A stretch of 64,000 bases of DNA from Massilia sp. 9I. GTDB taxonomy: Bacteria > Pseudomonadota > Gammaproteobacteria > Burkholderiales > Burkholderiaceae_D. Below the pieces are notes generated by a model. That model did no database searches and was not told the origin of the DNA. It saw only the letters and a list, made by a program, of their open reading frames with translations. The stretch spans positions 2,023,795 through 2,087,794 of the forward strand of contig NZ_LR733275.1 of NCBI RefSeq assembly GCF_902506415.1. Reading direction: 5' to 3'. Positions within the stretch are counted from its first letter, which is position 1. Each line of letters opens with the position of its first letter. Positions 55,873 to 64,000 of the stretch are shown here, in pieces. Made by a program: the position numbers and the translations under genes.

Positions 55873-56921
55873 TCAAGAAACGCGTGAATCGGGCCTGAAA
55901 GGAGCGACGGAATCGCGCTCCACCAGAGGGCAATCCATCTTCATGCTGGTGCGCCGGGACACCCCGCCATTGACCTGGGCGATCAAACTTTCTGCAGCCC
56001 AGTGGCCCATTTCGTAGTTTGGTAACAACACTGTCGTGAGTGGAGGCTGGGTATAACGGGCGATGTCCTGGTCGTCGTAGCCGACCACCGAGACCTGGCG
56101 CGGCACGTCCAGCCCGCGCTCGCGCACCGCCTCGATGGCGCCGACGGCCATCAGGTCGTTGGCGCAGAACAGGGCCGTGGGCGGGTCGGGCAGCGCCAGC
56201 AGCGCGCGCGCATGCTCGTGGCCGGTGCTGACCTGCCAGTCGCCCTCGCGCACCAGCTGTGCGTCGAAAGGAATGTCGCGGGTGGACAGGGCCTGGCGGT
56301 AGCCCTTGAGGCGTTCGGCAGCCGCCTCGATCCAGCCTTCGCCGTTGACCAGGCCGATGCGGCGGTGGCCGGCGTCCAGCAGGTGCATGGTGGCGGCAAA
56401 GCCGCCCAATACTTCGCTCGGCACCACCGAGGAGTACAGGCGATCGCGGGCGTGGCAGTTCAGCAGCACGGTCGGCACGCCGGCCAGCTGGCCCGGCACC
56501 GTGACCGCGCGCGTGAAGATGGTGGCGTAGACCACGCCCAGCAGCGACGGATCGCCCAGCACGCGGCCGAGGATGGCCTTTTCATACTCCGGATCGCTGC
56601 GGGTGGCGTACACCGACAGCAGGCAATCGTGCTGCCAGGCCGCGTCGCGCGCGCCGTCGATGGTCTGCATCGCATGCGGACTGGTGGACAGCTCGTCGGT
56701 GAGGTAGACGATCAGGTTGCGCTCGTGTTTCGGAGGCGGGTGGCCGGGCCGTTCGACCGGATAGCCAAGCTCGCGCGCGATGCGCAGCACCTTGTTGCGC
56801 GTCGCCGCCGACACCTTGGCGCCGCTCACGTGGTTGATCACCAGCGAGACGGTCGACTGCGACACCCCGGCCAGCTTGGCGATGTCGGTCATGGTGGGCC
56901 GGCGTGTGCGGCCCGGCTCGC

Positions 56922-56925
<4 letters not shown>
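55873..56925 (-). CDS. LacI family transcriptional regulator
   Basis: This 350-aa repressor starts at 56925. The N-terminal helix-turn-helix is TMTDIAKLAGVSQSTVSLVINH (about residues 11-32), and a periplasmic-binding-like ligand domain follows. The first 10 residues are an arginine-rich extension. Its ATG overlaps the upstream ATPase stop by 4 bp, so regulator and importer are made together. It should respond to an imported sugar and act at the palindrome before the TonB receptor, and possibly before the binding-protein gene. Confidence 0.94.
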
Positions 56926-58028
<1,103 letters not shown>

Positions 58029-58042
58029 GCTCTCTCCGTTAT

Positions 58043-58888
58043 TTAGCCTTTGAGGCCCGTGGCGGCCAGGAAGCCGTGCGTCACGCGGCGCTGGAACAGC
58101 ACATAGGCCAGCGCTACCGGCAGCGCGCCGATCAGCGCCGCCGCCATCAGCTGGGCGTAGATGACGCCATAGGCGTCGTAGGTCTGGGTCAGCCCCAGTG
58201 GAATCGTCATCATCTCGTTCGAGGTCACGATGATGAAGGGCCACAGGAAGTTGTTCCATGCCGCGATGAAGGTCACGATCGCCATCGCCCACACGATGTT
58301 GCCGGACACCGGCAGGTAGACGCTCCACAGGATGCGCAGCGGCCCGGCGCCATCCATCACCGCGGCCTCACGGAAGTCGGCCGGCACGGTATCGAAGAAC
58401 TGCTTGAACACGTAGATCACCACCGGCGCCACCACCTGCGGCAGCACGATCCCCGCGTAGCTGTCGATCAGCCCCAGCTGGTTCATGATGCGGAACAGCG
58501 GCACCAGCAGGGCTTCAAAAGGGACCAGGAAGGACAGCATCGTCAGCCCGAACAGGAGCGTGCGGCCGCGGAAGCGCAGCTGGGAGAATGCATAGGCCGC
58601 CGTCAGGGACAGCGCCATCGTCAGCACCGTCACCAGCAGCGCGACCAGTGCACTGTTGAACAGCCAGCGACCGACCCGGCCCGCACCGAGGACCTTGCGG
58701 AAGGCGTCCAGCGTCCACTCCTGGGGCAGCCAATGGAACACCGCCGAGACGGTCTCATGCTCCGGACGCAGGGCCGTGCTCAATGCCCACAGCAGCGGCG
58801 CGACCCACAATGCCACCAGCAGCAGCGCCGCCACGGCGCCAATCAGGCTCCAGCCGGCGTTGGCGCGGTGTTGCAGTTTTCCGCTCAT
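58043..58888 (-). CDS. carbohydrate ABC transporter permease (MalG-like)
   Basis: This 281-aa inner-membrane permease has six helices and the EAA loop EAAVMDGAGPLRILW near residue 185, which docks the ATPase. A GGGAGG site precedes the ATG at 58888. It overlaps the first permease gene by 4 bp. Its helical layout and EAA-loop place fit the MalG/UgpE group. Confidence 0.95.
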   Translation of the reverse strand: MSGKLQHRANAGWSLIGAVAALLLVALWVAPLLWALSTALRPEHETVSAVFHWLPQEWTLDAFRKVLGAGRVGRWLFNSALVALLVTVLTMALSLTAAYAFSQLRFRGRTLLFGLTMLSFLVPFEALLVPLFRIMNQLGLIDSYAGIVLPQVVAPVVIYVFKQFFDTVPADFREAAVMDGAGPLRILWSVYLPVSGNIVWAMAIVTFIAAWNNFLWPFIIVTSNEMMTIPLGLTQTYDAYGVIYAQLMAAALIGALPVALAYVLFQRRVTHGFLAATGLKG

Positions 58889-59766
58889 GCGCCCTCCCGC
58901 GACAGCCAGCGCGAGAACGCAGCCTGGCCAAGGGACAGCGTGACGACGATGGCGACGAAGGCCATCGCGATCGCCGCCGCATAGCCGGCGTCGCTCTGGA
59001 TGAAGGCCGTTTCGTACATATAGTGAAGCGTCATGCGGGTAGTGTTGAAGGGCCCGCCGACGGTCAGGATATAGGTCTGGCCGAACACCTTCATCGATGC
59101 GATCAACTGCAGCACCAGGGCCAGGCCGACCACCGGGCGCATGGCGGGCCAAGTGATGGTGCGGAACAGGGTGAAGCCGCGTGCGCCGTCGAGCGCTGCC
59201 GCCTCGTACAGGTCGGCGGGAATGTTGCGCAGCCCGGCCAGGAACAGCAGCATGTTGAAACCCACCGTCCACCATACCGTAGCGAATGCGACCACGGGCA
59301 GGGCCCAGGTGACGTCGGCCAGCCACGCGCGCTGCGTATCGAAGATGTGGTTGATCACGCCCGACGAGGGCTGCAGCATCCAGTCGGCGATCAGGGTCAT
59401 CACGGAGATCGGCAACACATAGGGAAGGAAAAAAGCGCCCTGGAGCAGCGGGCTGGCGCGGGTGAAGTGGTCGACCAGCAGCGCCATCACCAGGCCGAGC
59501 GCGGTCAAGGGGACCACGGTCAGCAAGGCGAAATAAAAGGTATTGCCGACGGCCGACCAGAACGACGGGTCCTGGGCCAGCGTGACGTAGTTCGCGAGAC
59601 CGATGAAGCCATTGGTGCGGGTCAGGCTGCTGTCGGTCAGGCTCATGTAGAAGGTCTGGAGCACCGGCAGGAAGAAGAACAGCAGGAACACGATCGCGAA
59701 GGGCGCCAGCAGTGTGAAGGCCGACAGGGTTTCGCCACGCATGCTCTTGGCTTGCTTGCTTGCCAT
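58885..59766 (-). CDS. sugar ABC transporter permease (MalF-like)
   Basis: This 293-aa permease has six helices, starting FTLLAPFAIVFLLFFFLP, and the EAA loop YEAAALDGARGFTLFRTITWP near residue 190. It is the first permease of the importer and overlaps the second by 4 bp. The binding-protein gene lies 8 bp upstream in the same direction. Confidence 0.95.
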   Translation of the reverse strand: MASKQAKSMRGETLSAFTLLAPFAIVFLLFFFLPVLQTFYMSLTDSSLTRTNGFIGLANYVTLAQDPSFWSAVGNTFYFALLTVVPLTALGLVMALLVDHFTRASPLLQGAFFLPYVLPISVMTLIADWMLQPSSGVINHIFDTQRAWLADVTWALPVVAFATVWWTVGFNMLLFLAGLRNIPADLYEAAALDGARGFTLFRTITWPAMRPVVGLALVLQLIASMKVFGQTYILTVGGPFNTTRMTLHYMYETAFIQSDAGYAAAIAMAFVAIVVTLSLGQAAFSRWLSREGA

Positions 59767-59774
59767 CGTTCCTC

Positions 59775-61070
59775 CTAGTAGCGCGGCGCGCGCTTGCGCA
59801 GCAGCAGTGCCGCTTCGGTTTCGAACATCCGCAAGGCCTGCGCGGGCGTCAGCTGGGACGACAGCGCCGCCGGCAGGTATTTGGAGGCCATCGCCTCCAA
59901 GGGCCCGGCCGCGCCCATGTACCAGGCGTCGGGCGCGTAGATCACGCTGCGCGCCACGTCGGCGTACAAACGGTTGGGCATCAGGGCCAGCGCGGCGGGA
60001 GACTCCGCCACCGGCCGGTAGGCCAGCACGTGGCCCCCCTCCGCCCAGGTCAGGGAATGCTTGCTGACGAAGGCGATGAAGCGCATCACCGCATGCAGCT
60101 TCTGCGGCGACATCGGCCTGCCTTCGTTAATCGGGAGCGCGAAGGCATGCGAGTCGGCCCAGACGCTGTCGTTGCCGTACATGCGCGGCAGCGGGACGAT
60201 GCCGTATTCGAAACCGAGCGTGCCGCGCTGCGTCGCGCGCACCATCTCGGGCACTTCCCACACGCCGTTGATCATGAAGCCGGCATTGCCGCCCATGAAC
60301 TGGCTGGTCGAGGCCTGGTAATTCAGGCCGGCCTGGGCATAGCCCTTGGCAAACCAGTCGCTGATGCGGGCGAGCGAATCGACGCCTGCGGCGCCGTAGG
60401 CGAAGCGGCCGTTCTGGATCAGGGGCGCATTGCGCTGAGCCAGCATGGAGAGCCAGACCCGCCACACGGCGTAGGAGCTCTGGTTGCTTTCCATCGTCAT
60501 GCCGGGCCGCCCGGTGGCCTGGCGCACCGCGCGGAAGGCATCCGTCAGGGCATCGATGCCCTGGATCGGCTTGAGCTGTCCGCCGGCATCGAGCAGGCCC
60601 GCCCTGCCGACCAACTGCTTGTTGTAGTACAGGACCAGCGGGTGCAGGTCGAGCGGGATCGCGTAGGTACGGCCGGCGTGCTGGGACTTCTGCCACTGGC
60701 GCGGATAGAAATCGACGGGCTTGAGACCTGCCTCGGCCAGCTCGCCGGGCGCGATCGGCCGCAGCACCCCGCCGCCGGCCAGGTTGGTCATGCGCGACAG
60801 GTGGACGGTCGCGATGTCGGGACCGGCGCCGACCACCGAGGACGTGATCAGCTTGGTGTAGAACGGCTCGCCCCACTTGAGCGTGGTGCTGACCACGCGC
60901 GCTTCGCGCTGGCTGGCATTGAACTTCTCCACCAGCTCCGCCATGCGCGCCCCGTCGCCGCCGCTCAGCAGGGTCCACATGCGCACCTCGACCTGCGCGA
61001 AGGCTGATGTGGGCGCACACAGTAAGGCCGTAAGCACTGCGCCGGCGAGGCGCACCGTGAATGGGGTCAA
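59775..61070 (-). CDS. sugar ABC transporter substrate-binding protein
   Basis: This 431-aa periplasmic binding protein heads the importer. A TTG start at 61070 is chosen because AGGAGA lies 6 bases upstream and it yields a clean signal peptide ending near APTSAFAQ. Upstream in-frame starts would leave a long charged N-terminus. The mature part begins VEVRMWTLLSGGDGARM, and the middle has GPDIATVHLSRM and the GMTMESNQSSYAVWRVW hinge typical of family 1 sugar-binding proteins. The sugar is probably an arabino- or xylo-oligosaccharide. Confidence 0.92.
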   Translation of the reverse strand: MTPFTVRLAGAVLTALLCAPTSAFAQVEVRMWTLLSGGDGARMAELVEKFNASQREARVVSTTLKWGEPFYTKLITSSVVGAGPDIATVHLSRMTNLAGGGVLRPIAPGELAEAGLKPVDFYPRQWQKSQHAGRTYAIPLDLHPLVLYYNKQLVGRAGLLDAGGQLKPIQGIDALTDAFRAVRQATGRPGMTMESNQSSYAVWRVWLSMLAQRNAPLIQNGRFAYGAAGVDSLARISDWFAKGYAQAGLNYQASTSQFMGGNAGFMINGVWEVPEMVRATQRGTLGFEYGIVPLPRMYGNDSVWADSHAFALPINEGRPMSPQKLHAVMRFIAFVSKHSLTWAEGGHVLAYRPVAESPAALALMPNRLYADVARSVIYAPDAWYMGAAGPLEAMASKYLPAALSSQLTPAQALRMFETEAALLLRKRAPRY

Positions 61071-61111
61071 GCCTGTCTCCTGGATCGATCGGGTGGGAAG
61101 CCACTCTTTTA

Positions 61112-61141
61112 TCATTAATAGTAGCAAATAATTATTAATGA
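61112..61141. promoter_or_regulatory. 30-bp inverted repeat upstream of the binding-protein gene
   Basis: TCATTAATA (61112-61120) and TATTAATGA (61133-61141) are perfect 9-bp arms 12 bases apart. They lie in the 134-bp divergent gap between the binding-protein gene and the EamA gene, 42 bp upstream of the former. The sequence is not the LacI-type palindrome seen at 55793, so a different or additional regulator, or a promoter with dyad symmetry, is possible. Confidence 0.45.
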
Positions 61142-61204
61142 GGGCTGTCCTGCAGGCACTACTGTGTGCGCGGTAGAATCGGCCTTTTGGCTGGTGGTGT
61201 CGGT

Positions 61205-62203
61205 ATGTGGATCGGAGTGTTGTGCGGCCTGCTCGCAGGGGCGATGTGGGGACTGGTGTTCATCGCGCCCGCGCTGTTGCAGGATTTCTCGCCGCTGGAA
61301 CTGGCCGTCGGCCGGTATACCGCCTACGGCGCCATGGCCCTGGCCCTGCTGCTGCCGCGCCTGAAATCGCTGCTGGCCACCCTGGTCGCGTCTGACTACG
61401 CGGCGCTGCTGCGCCATGCGCTGGCCGGGAACATCGTCTATTACATGCTGCTCGCGGCGGGCGTGAAGTATGCCGGCGTCGCCCCGACTTCCCTCATCAT
61501 CGGCATGCTGCCGGTGGTGGTGACCCTCCTGGGCCGCAACGATCACGGCGCCGTGCCGCTGCGCCGGCTGGCGCTGCCGCTGCTGCTGGTGGCGGCCGGC
61601 ATTGCCTGCATCAACGTCGACAGCTTCCTGCATGCCGGCCCCGCGGCCTCCCTCGCCCACATCGCGCTGGGCGTGGCCTGCGCCGCCGGCGCCCTGCTGT
61701 GCTGGAGCTGGTATGCCCTCGACAATGCGCGCTACCTGAAGCGCAACCCGCAGTTCTCGAGCGCCCAGTGGTCGGCGCTGTACGGCCTCGCGACCGGCGT
61801 GATCGCCCTGGTTCTCGGCGCCGGCGCCTGGGCCTTCGGCAGCGCCGCGCCGGCGGCCCCGGCACGCGACTGGCAGCTGTTCTGGACCTGCAATGCCCTG
61901 CTCGCGCTGGGCGCATCCGTCATCGGCAACCAGCTGTGGAACATCGCCAGCCGGCGGGTGCCGGTGACGCTGTCGGGACAGCTGATCCTGTTCGAGACCC
62001 TGTTCGCGCTCCTGTATGGCTTCCTGTACCGCGGCCATGGCCCGCGCCTGCTCGAACTGGCCGCCATTGCGCTCCTGGTGGCGGGCGTGACCTGGTCGGT
62101 CCACGCCCATGCCGGTGACGCGCGGGATTCAGGGCAGGCGCTCGACCCGGACCTCGTCGAAGGTAGCGGCGTGGCCGGCGCCGCCCATCGCCACCAGCCC
62201 TAG
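61205..62203 (+). CDS. EamA/DMT family transporter
   Basis: This 332-aa inner-membrane protein of the drug/metabolite transporter superfamily has about ten helices in two EamA repeats (about residues 1-140 and 150-300). Typical blocks are GLLAGAMWGLVFIAPALL at the start, and NQLWNIASRRVPVTLSGQLILFETLFALL near residue 240. The start is the ATG at 61205. Its last 75 bases overlap the convergent GH43 gene. The extra C-terminal tail of about 30 residues is soluble. It may export a sugar or metabolite, but the substrate is unknown. Confidence 0.88.
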   Translation: MWIGVLCGLLAGAMWGLVFIAPALLQDFSPLELAVGRYTAYGAMALALLLPRLKSLLATLVASDYAALLRHALAGNIVYYMLLAAGVKYAGVAPTSLIIGMLPVVVTLLGRNDHGAVPLRRLALPLLLVAAGIACINVDSFLHAGPAASLAHIALGVACAAGALLCWSWYALDNARYLKRNPQFSSAQWSALYGLATGVIALVLGAGAWAFGSAAPAAPARDWQLFWTCNALLALGASVIGNQLWNIASRRVPVTLSGQLILFETLFALLYGFLYRGHGPRLLELAAIALLVAGVTWSVHAHAGDARDSGQALDPDLVEGSGVAGAAHRHQP

Positions 62204-63937
62204 CCTGCGCTTGCTGCCCAGCCGGTGGGTCCAGGTGGTGCCGCCGACCCAAGGCTCCCTGAACTTGCCCTCCGCCGCGGACCAGGCCGTGTAGTGCTCC
62301 TCGTTCCCCTCGCGCCGGATGTCGATGCGCAGCCAGGTCCACTCGCCGGGCGTGCCGGCGACCGTATTGCCGTAGCGCGGATAGCCGCGTTCCACCGGCG
62401 CCAGCTCCTTGCCGAATTCCACCTGGCGTAGTCCGTCGTGGGCCAGTTCGACCAGCTTGACGTAGTTGTCGTCGTCGCGCATCACCACGATCCCCGCCTG
62501 CACCGGCTTATCGCAGCAGTCGAGCGGCGCGTCCAGGCGCAGGCGCACCAGGATGCGCAGGTTCCCTTCCGGCAGCGGCGTCGCCAGCACCGCGGCGCTG
62601 TTGGTGTCGACGTGCAGGTCGGTGGCCTGGGTCGACAGGCGCAGGCCCGGCTGGCCAGTTGCCCAGCTGCCGGCGGCGCGCGGGCGGACCCAGCTCCAGC
62701 GCGCATCCAGCCGCTCCTTGTCGAAGCGCTCGCTCCACAGGGGGGTGGTCGCGACCGGCGTATGCGGCGCCGGCGGCGCCCCGTAGTACGGCCCCGGCGC
62801 GATCGCCGGGCGCGGCTGGGGCGAATCGGATGGACCGAGGCCGCGGTTAACCACTGGCCAGCCATCCACCCACTCGATCCGGTCCAGCAGCAGCGGGCGC
62901 CGCGTGAGCTTGTCCTCGACGCTGAAGTAGCCCTGGTTGCGGTCGACCGCGTGGTACAAGGTCCACCACTGCCCGGCCGCATCCTGGAACACGGCATTGT
63001 GGCCGGCGCCGATCCAGCGGTTGCCGTTCTGCGGCAGCACCGGGGCGCCGCCGGCGCGCGCCGCCGCCATGTCATTGCCCTGCCGGTCGAGGAAAGGACC
63101 TTCCGGGCTGGTGGCGCGGCCGACCATCAGCGCATAGCCGGTCAGCGGTCCCCTGCAGCAGTCGGTGGTCGAGGCGAACAGGTACCAGTACTTGCCCACC
63201 TTGACCACTTCCGCGCCTTCGTAACGGTTGGCGGCGGCCACGCGCACCGCATCTCCCTCGACCCGCAGGCCGTCCTTCGAGAGCCGCTGCACGTAGATGC
63301 CGCCGCCATAGCTGCCATAGTAAAGGAAGCGGTCGCCCTGCTCGTCCTCAACCACGTCGGGGTCGAAGGTCCAGTGGAAATTGCAGCCTGCGCCGGCGCG
63401 CCGCGGCGGCACCACCAGCTGCTCCGCCGCCTTCCACGGGCCGGCGGGCGATGCGCTGGTCGCGACCGCGATGGCGCTGTCGGACTCGCAACCCTTCTCC
63501 GGGCTGTGTTTGTCGGCGACGTCGGTCACCGTGAAGTACAGGTAGTAGCTGCCGTTCTGGTACACCGGCTCGGGCGCCCACAGGCCGGCCTTGGATCCCG
63601 CGATGCCGGCCGGGCGCTGCTCGAAGGAGTCGCGCACGAAGTACCAGTTGACCAGGTCGACCGAGCGGTAGACCGGCATCATGCGAAATTTCCAGCCTTG
63701 GCCGTCGCGTTCCTTGTGGCTGACCGGATCCATGGTGCAGTACAGGTACCAGACCGTCGGCGTCGAAGTGCGGTCGCGCAGCAGCGCGGGGTCGGCGCAG
63801 CTTTCGGCCAGGCTGCCGTCGGCCAGGCGCAACGGGAGCGGGTTGGTATAGGTGGTGGCGGCGGGCGGCTGGGCACTGGCCGCGCAGGACAGCAGCAGGG
63901 TCGCCAGCCAGGCGTGCACTCGCAGGGATCGGATCAT
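62129..63937 (-). CDS. secreted glycoside hydrolase family 43 protein with C-terminal beta-sandwich
   Basis: This 602-aa exported enzyme begins with a signal peptide ending near ASAQ (residue 23). The GH43 propeller covers about residues 30-370: the base Asp in SLAESCADPALL, Asp in FDPDVVEDEQG, and the acid Glu in RYEGAEVVKVGK. HNAVFQDAAGQWW near residue 317 is the histidine-bearing block of arabinanase-type GH43. A C-terminal beta-sandwich domain (DUF1349/concanavalin-like) spans about 390-600. It likely cleaves arabinan or arabinoxylan outside the inner membrane, feeding the TonB and ABC system. It is convergent with the EamA gene. Confidence 0.92.
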   Translation of the reverse strand: MIRSLRVHAWLATLLLSCAASAQPPAATTYTNPLPLRLADGSLAESCADPALLRDRTSTPTVWYLYCTMDPVSHKERDGQGWKFRMMPVYRSVDLVNWYFVRDSFEQRPAGIAGSKAGLWAPEPVYQNGSYYLYFTVTDVADKHSPEKGCESDSAIAVATSASPAGPWKAAEQLVVPPRRAGAGCNFHWTFDPDVVEDEQGDRFLYYGSYGGGIYVQRLSKDGLRVEGDAVRVAAANRYEGAEVVKVGKYWYLFASTTDCCRGPLTGYALMVGRATSPEGPFLDRQGNDMAAARAGGAPVLPQNGNRWIGAGHNAVFQDAAGQWWTLYHAVDRNQGYFSVEDKLTRRPLLLDRIEWVDGWPVVNRGLGPSDSPQPRPAIAPGPYYGAPPAPHTPVATTPLWSERFDKERLDARWSWVRPRAAGSWATGQPGLRLSTQATDLHVDTNSAAVLATPLPEGNLRILVRLRLDAPLDCCDKPVQAGIVVMRDDDNYVKLVELAHDGLRQVEFGKELAPVERGYPRYGNTVAGTPGEWTWLRIDIRREGNEEHYTAWSAAEGKFREPWVGGTTWTHRLGSKRRLGLVAMGGAGHAATFDEVRVERLP

Positions 63938-64000
63938 GGGGTCTCCTCTTCGGCGCCGGCGGCGGGCGCAATTCTTTGTTGCCTGAAAAATATTCTAAAC
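63938..64000. other. right window edge, upstream of the GH43 gene
   Basis: A 63-base stretch upstream of the secreted GH43 start turns AT-rich at its right end. I see a GGAGAGG-type ribosome site (as CCTCT on this strand) just before the start, but no full copy of either operator found elsewhere in the locus. Confidence 0.4.

Noticed and set aside
55826..56017. Short plus-strand frame starting in the TonB receptor operator
   Set aside because: It runs antisense into lacI, has no ribosome site and no recognisable domain.
63968..63974. GCAATTC half-site resembling the inner palindrome of the TonB operator, at the right window edge
   Set aside because: A 7-base match is expected by chance, and the opposite half is missing.

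Overview
The window is a GC-rich, gene-dense stretch of a Gram-negative chromosome. It has TonB-dependent uptake, secreted glycosidases, a cytochrome bo3 oxidase, a Pseudomonas-like branched-chain keto-acid dehydrogenase and many c-di-GMP enzymes. The protein style fits a betaproteobacterium of the Burkholderiales, most likely Oxalobacteraceae (Massilia/Telluria-like). That placement is an inference from protein character, not a database result. I saw no rRNA, tRNA, CRISPR array, complete insertion sequence or prophage.

Layout. 1-4.5 kb: cyoB (cut by the left edge) and cyoA, divergent from an MFS transporter. 4.5-6 kb: an SDR oxidoreductase and a TetR regulator, each preceded by a nearly identical 38-bp double-palindrome operator. 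6-9 kb: a ZIP metal transporter, a manganese catalase and a divergent hemerythrin-like protein. 9-11.3 kb: lrgA-lrgB-like holin pair plus a patatin phospholipase, then an inverted pair of REP-like hairpins. 11.3-14.9 kb: tyrosine/homogentisate catabolism (hppD, LysR regulator, hmgA) with a clear LysR box. 15-27.4 kb: a plus-strand run of mostly unrelated genes (CNNM/CorC protein, ETHE1-like persulfide dioxygenase, GGDEF-EAL protein, YjbQ, a heme-oxygenase-fold-like protein, an exported amidohydrolase, an aroP-type permease, a CocE-type hydrolase, DUF805, GFA). 27.4-34.3 kb: a CSS-EAL phosphodiesterase divergent from the complete bkdA1-bkdA2-bkdB-lpdV operon. 34.3-40.2 kb: a small outer-membrane barrel, a 146-bp MITE/REP-like inverted-repeat element, and a TetR-controlled operon of Baeyer-Villiger-type monooxygenase, SDR and alpha/beta hydrolase, followed by an acetyltransferase and a disordered repeat protein. 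40.2-49.9 kb: a hybrid histidine kinase, a KefG/KefC pair, and a PAS-GGDEF-EAL protein. 50-52 kb: a 2-hydroxyacid dehydrogenase and an HSL-type hydrolase. 51.9-63.9 kb: a carbohydrate locus with two GH43 enzymes, a TonB-dependent receptor, a LacI regulator and a complete ABC sugar importer.

How the genes work together. The last 12 kb reads as one pentose-glycan system: secreted GH43, TonB receptor, periplasmic binding protein plus two permeases and an ATPase, cytoplasmic GH43, with a LacI repressor translationally coupled to the ATPase and a 41-bp nested palindrome in front of the receptor. Amino-acid catabolism is the second theme: aromatic permease, hppD/hmgA for tyrosine and bkd for Val/Leu/Ile.

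I did not find a wholly new multi-gene system. The strongest unexplained signals are the paired 38-bp TetR operators, the nested palindrome before the TonB receptor, the 146-bp inverted-repeat element, the covarying REP hairpins, and a Baeyer-Villiger enzyme whose fingerprint histidine is glutamine.
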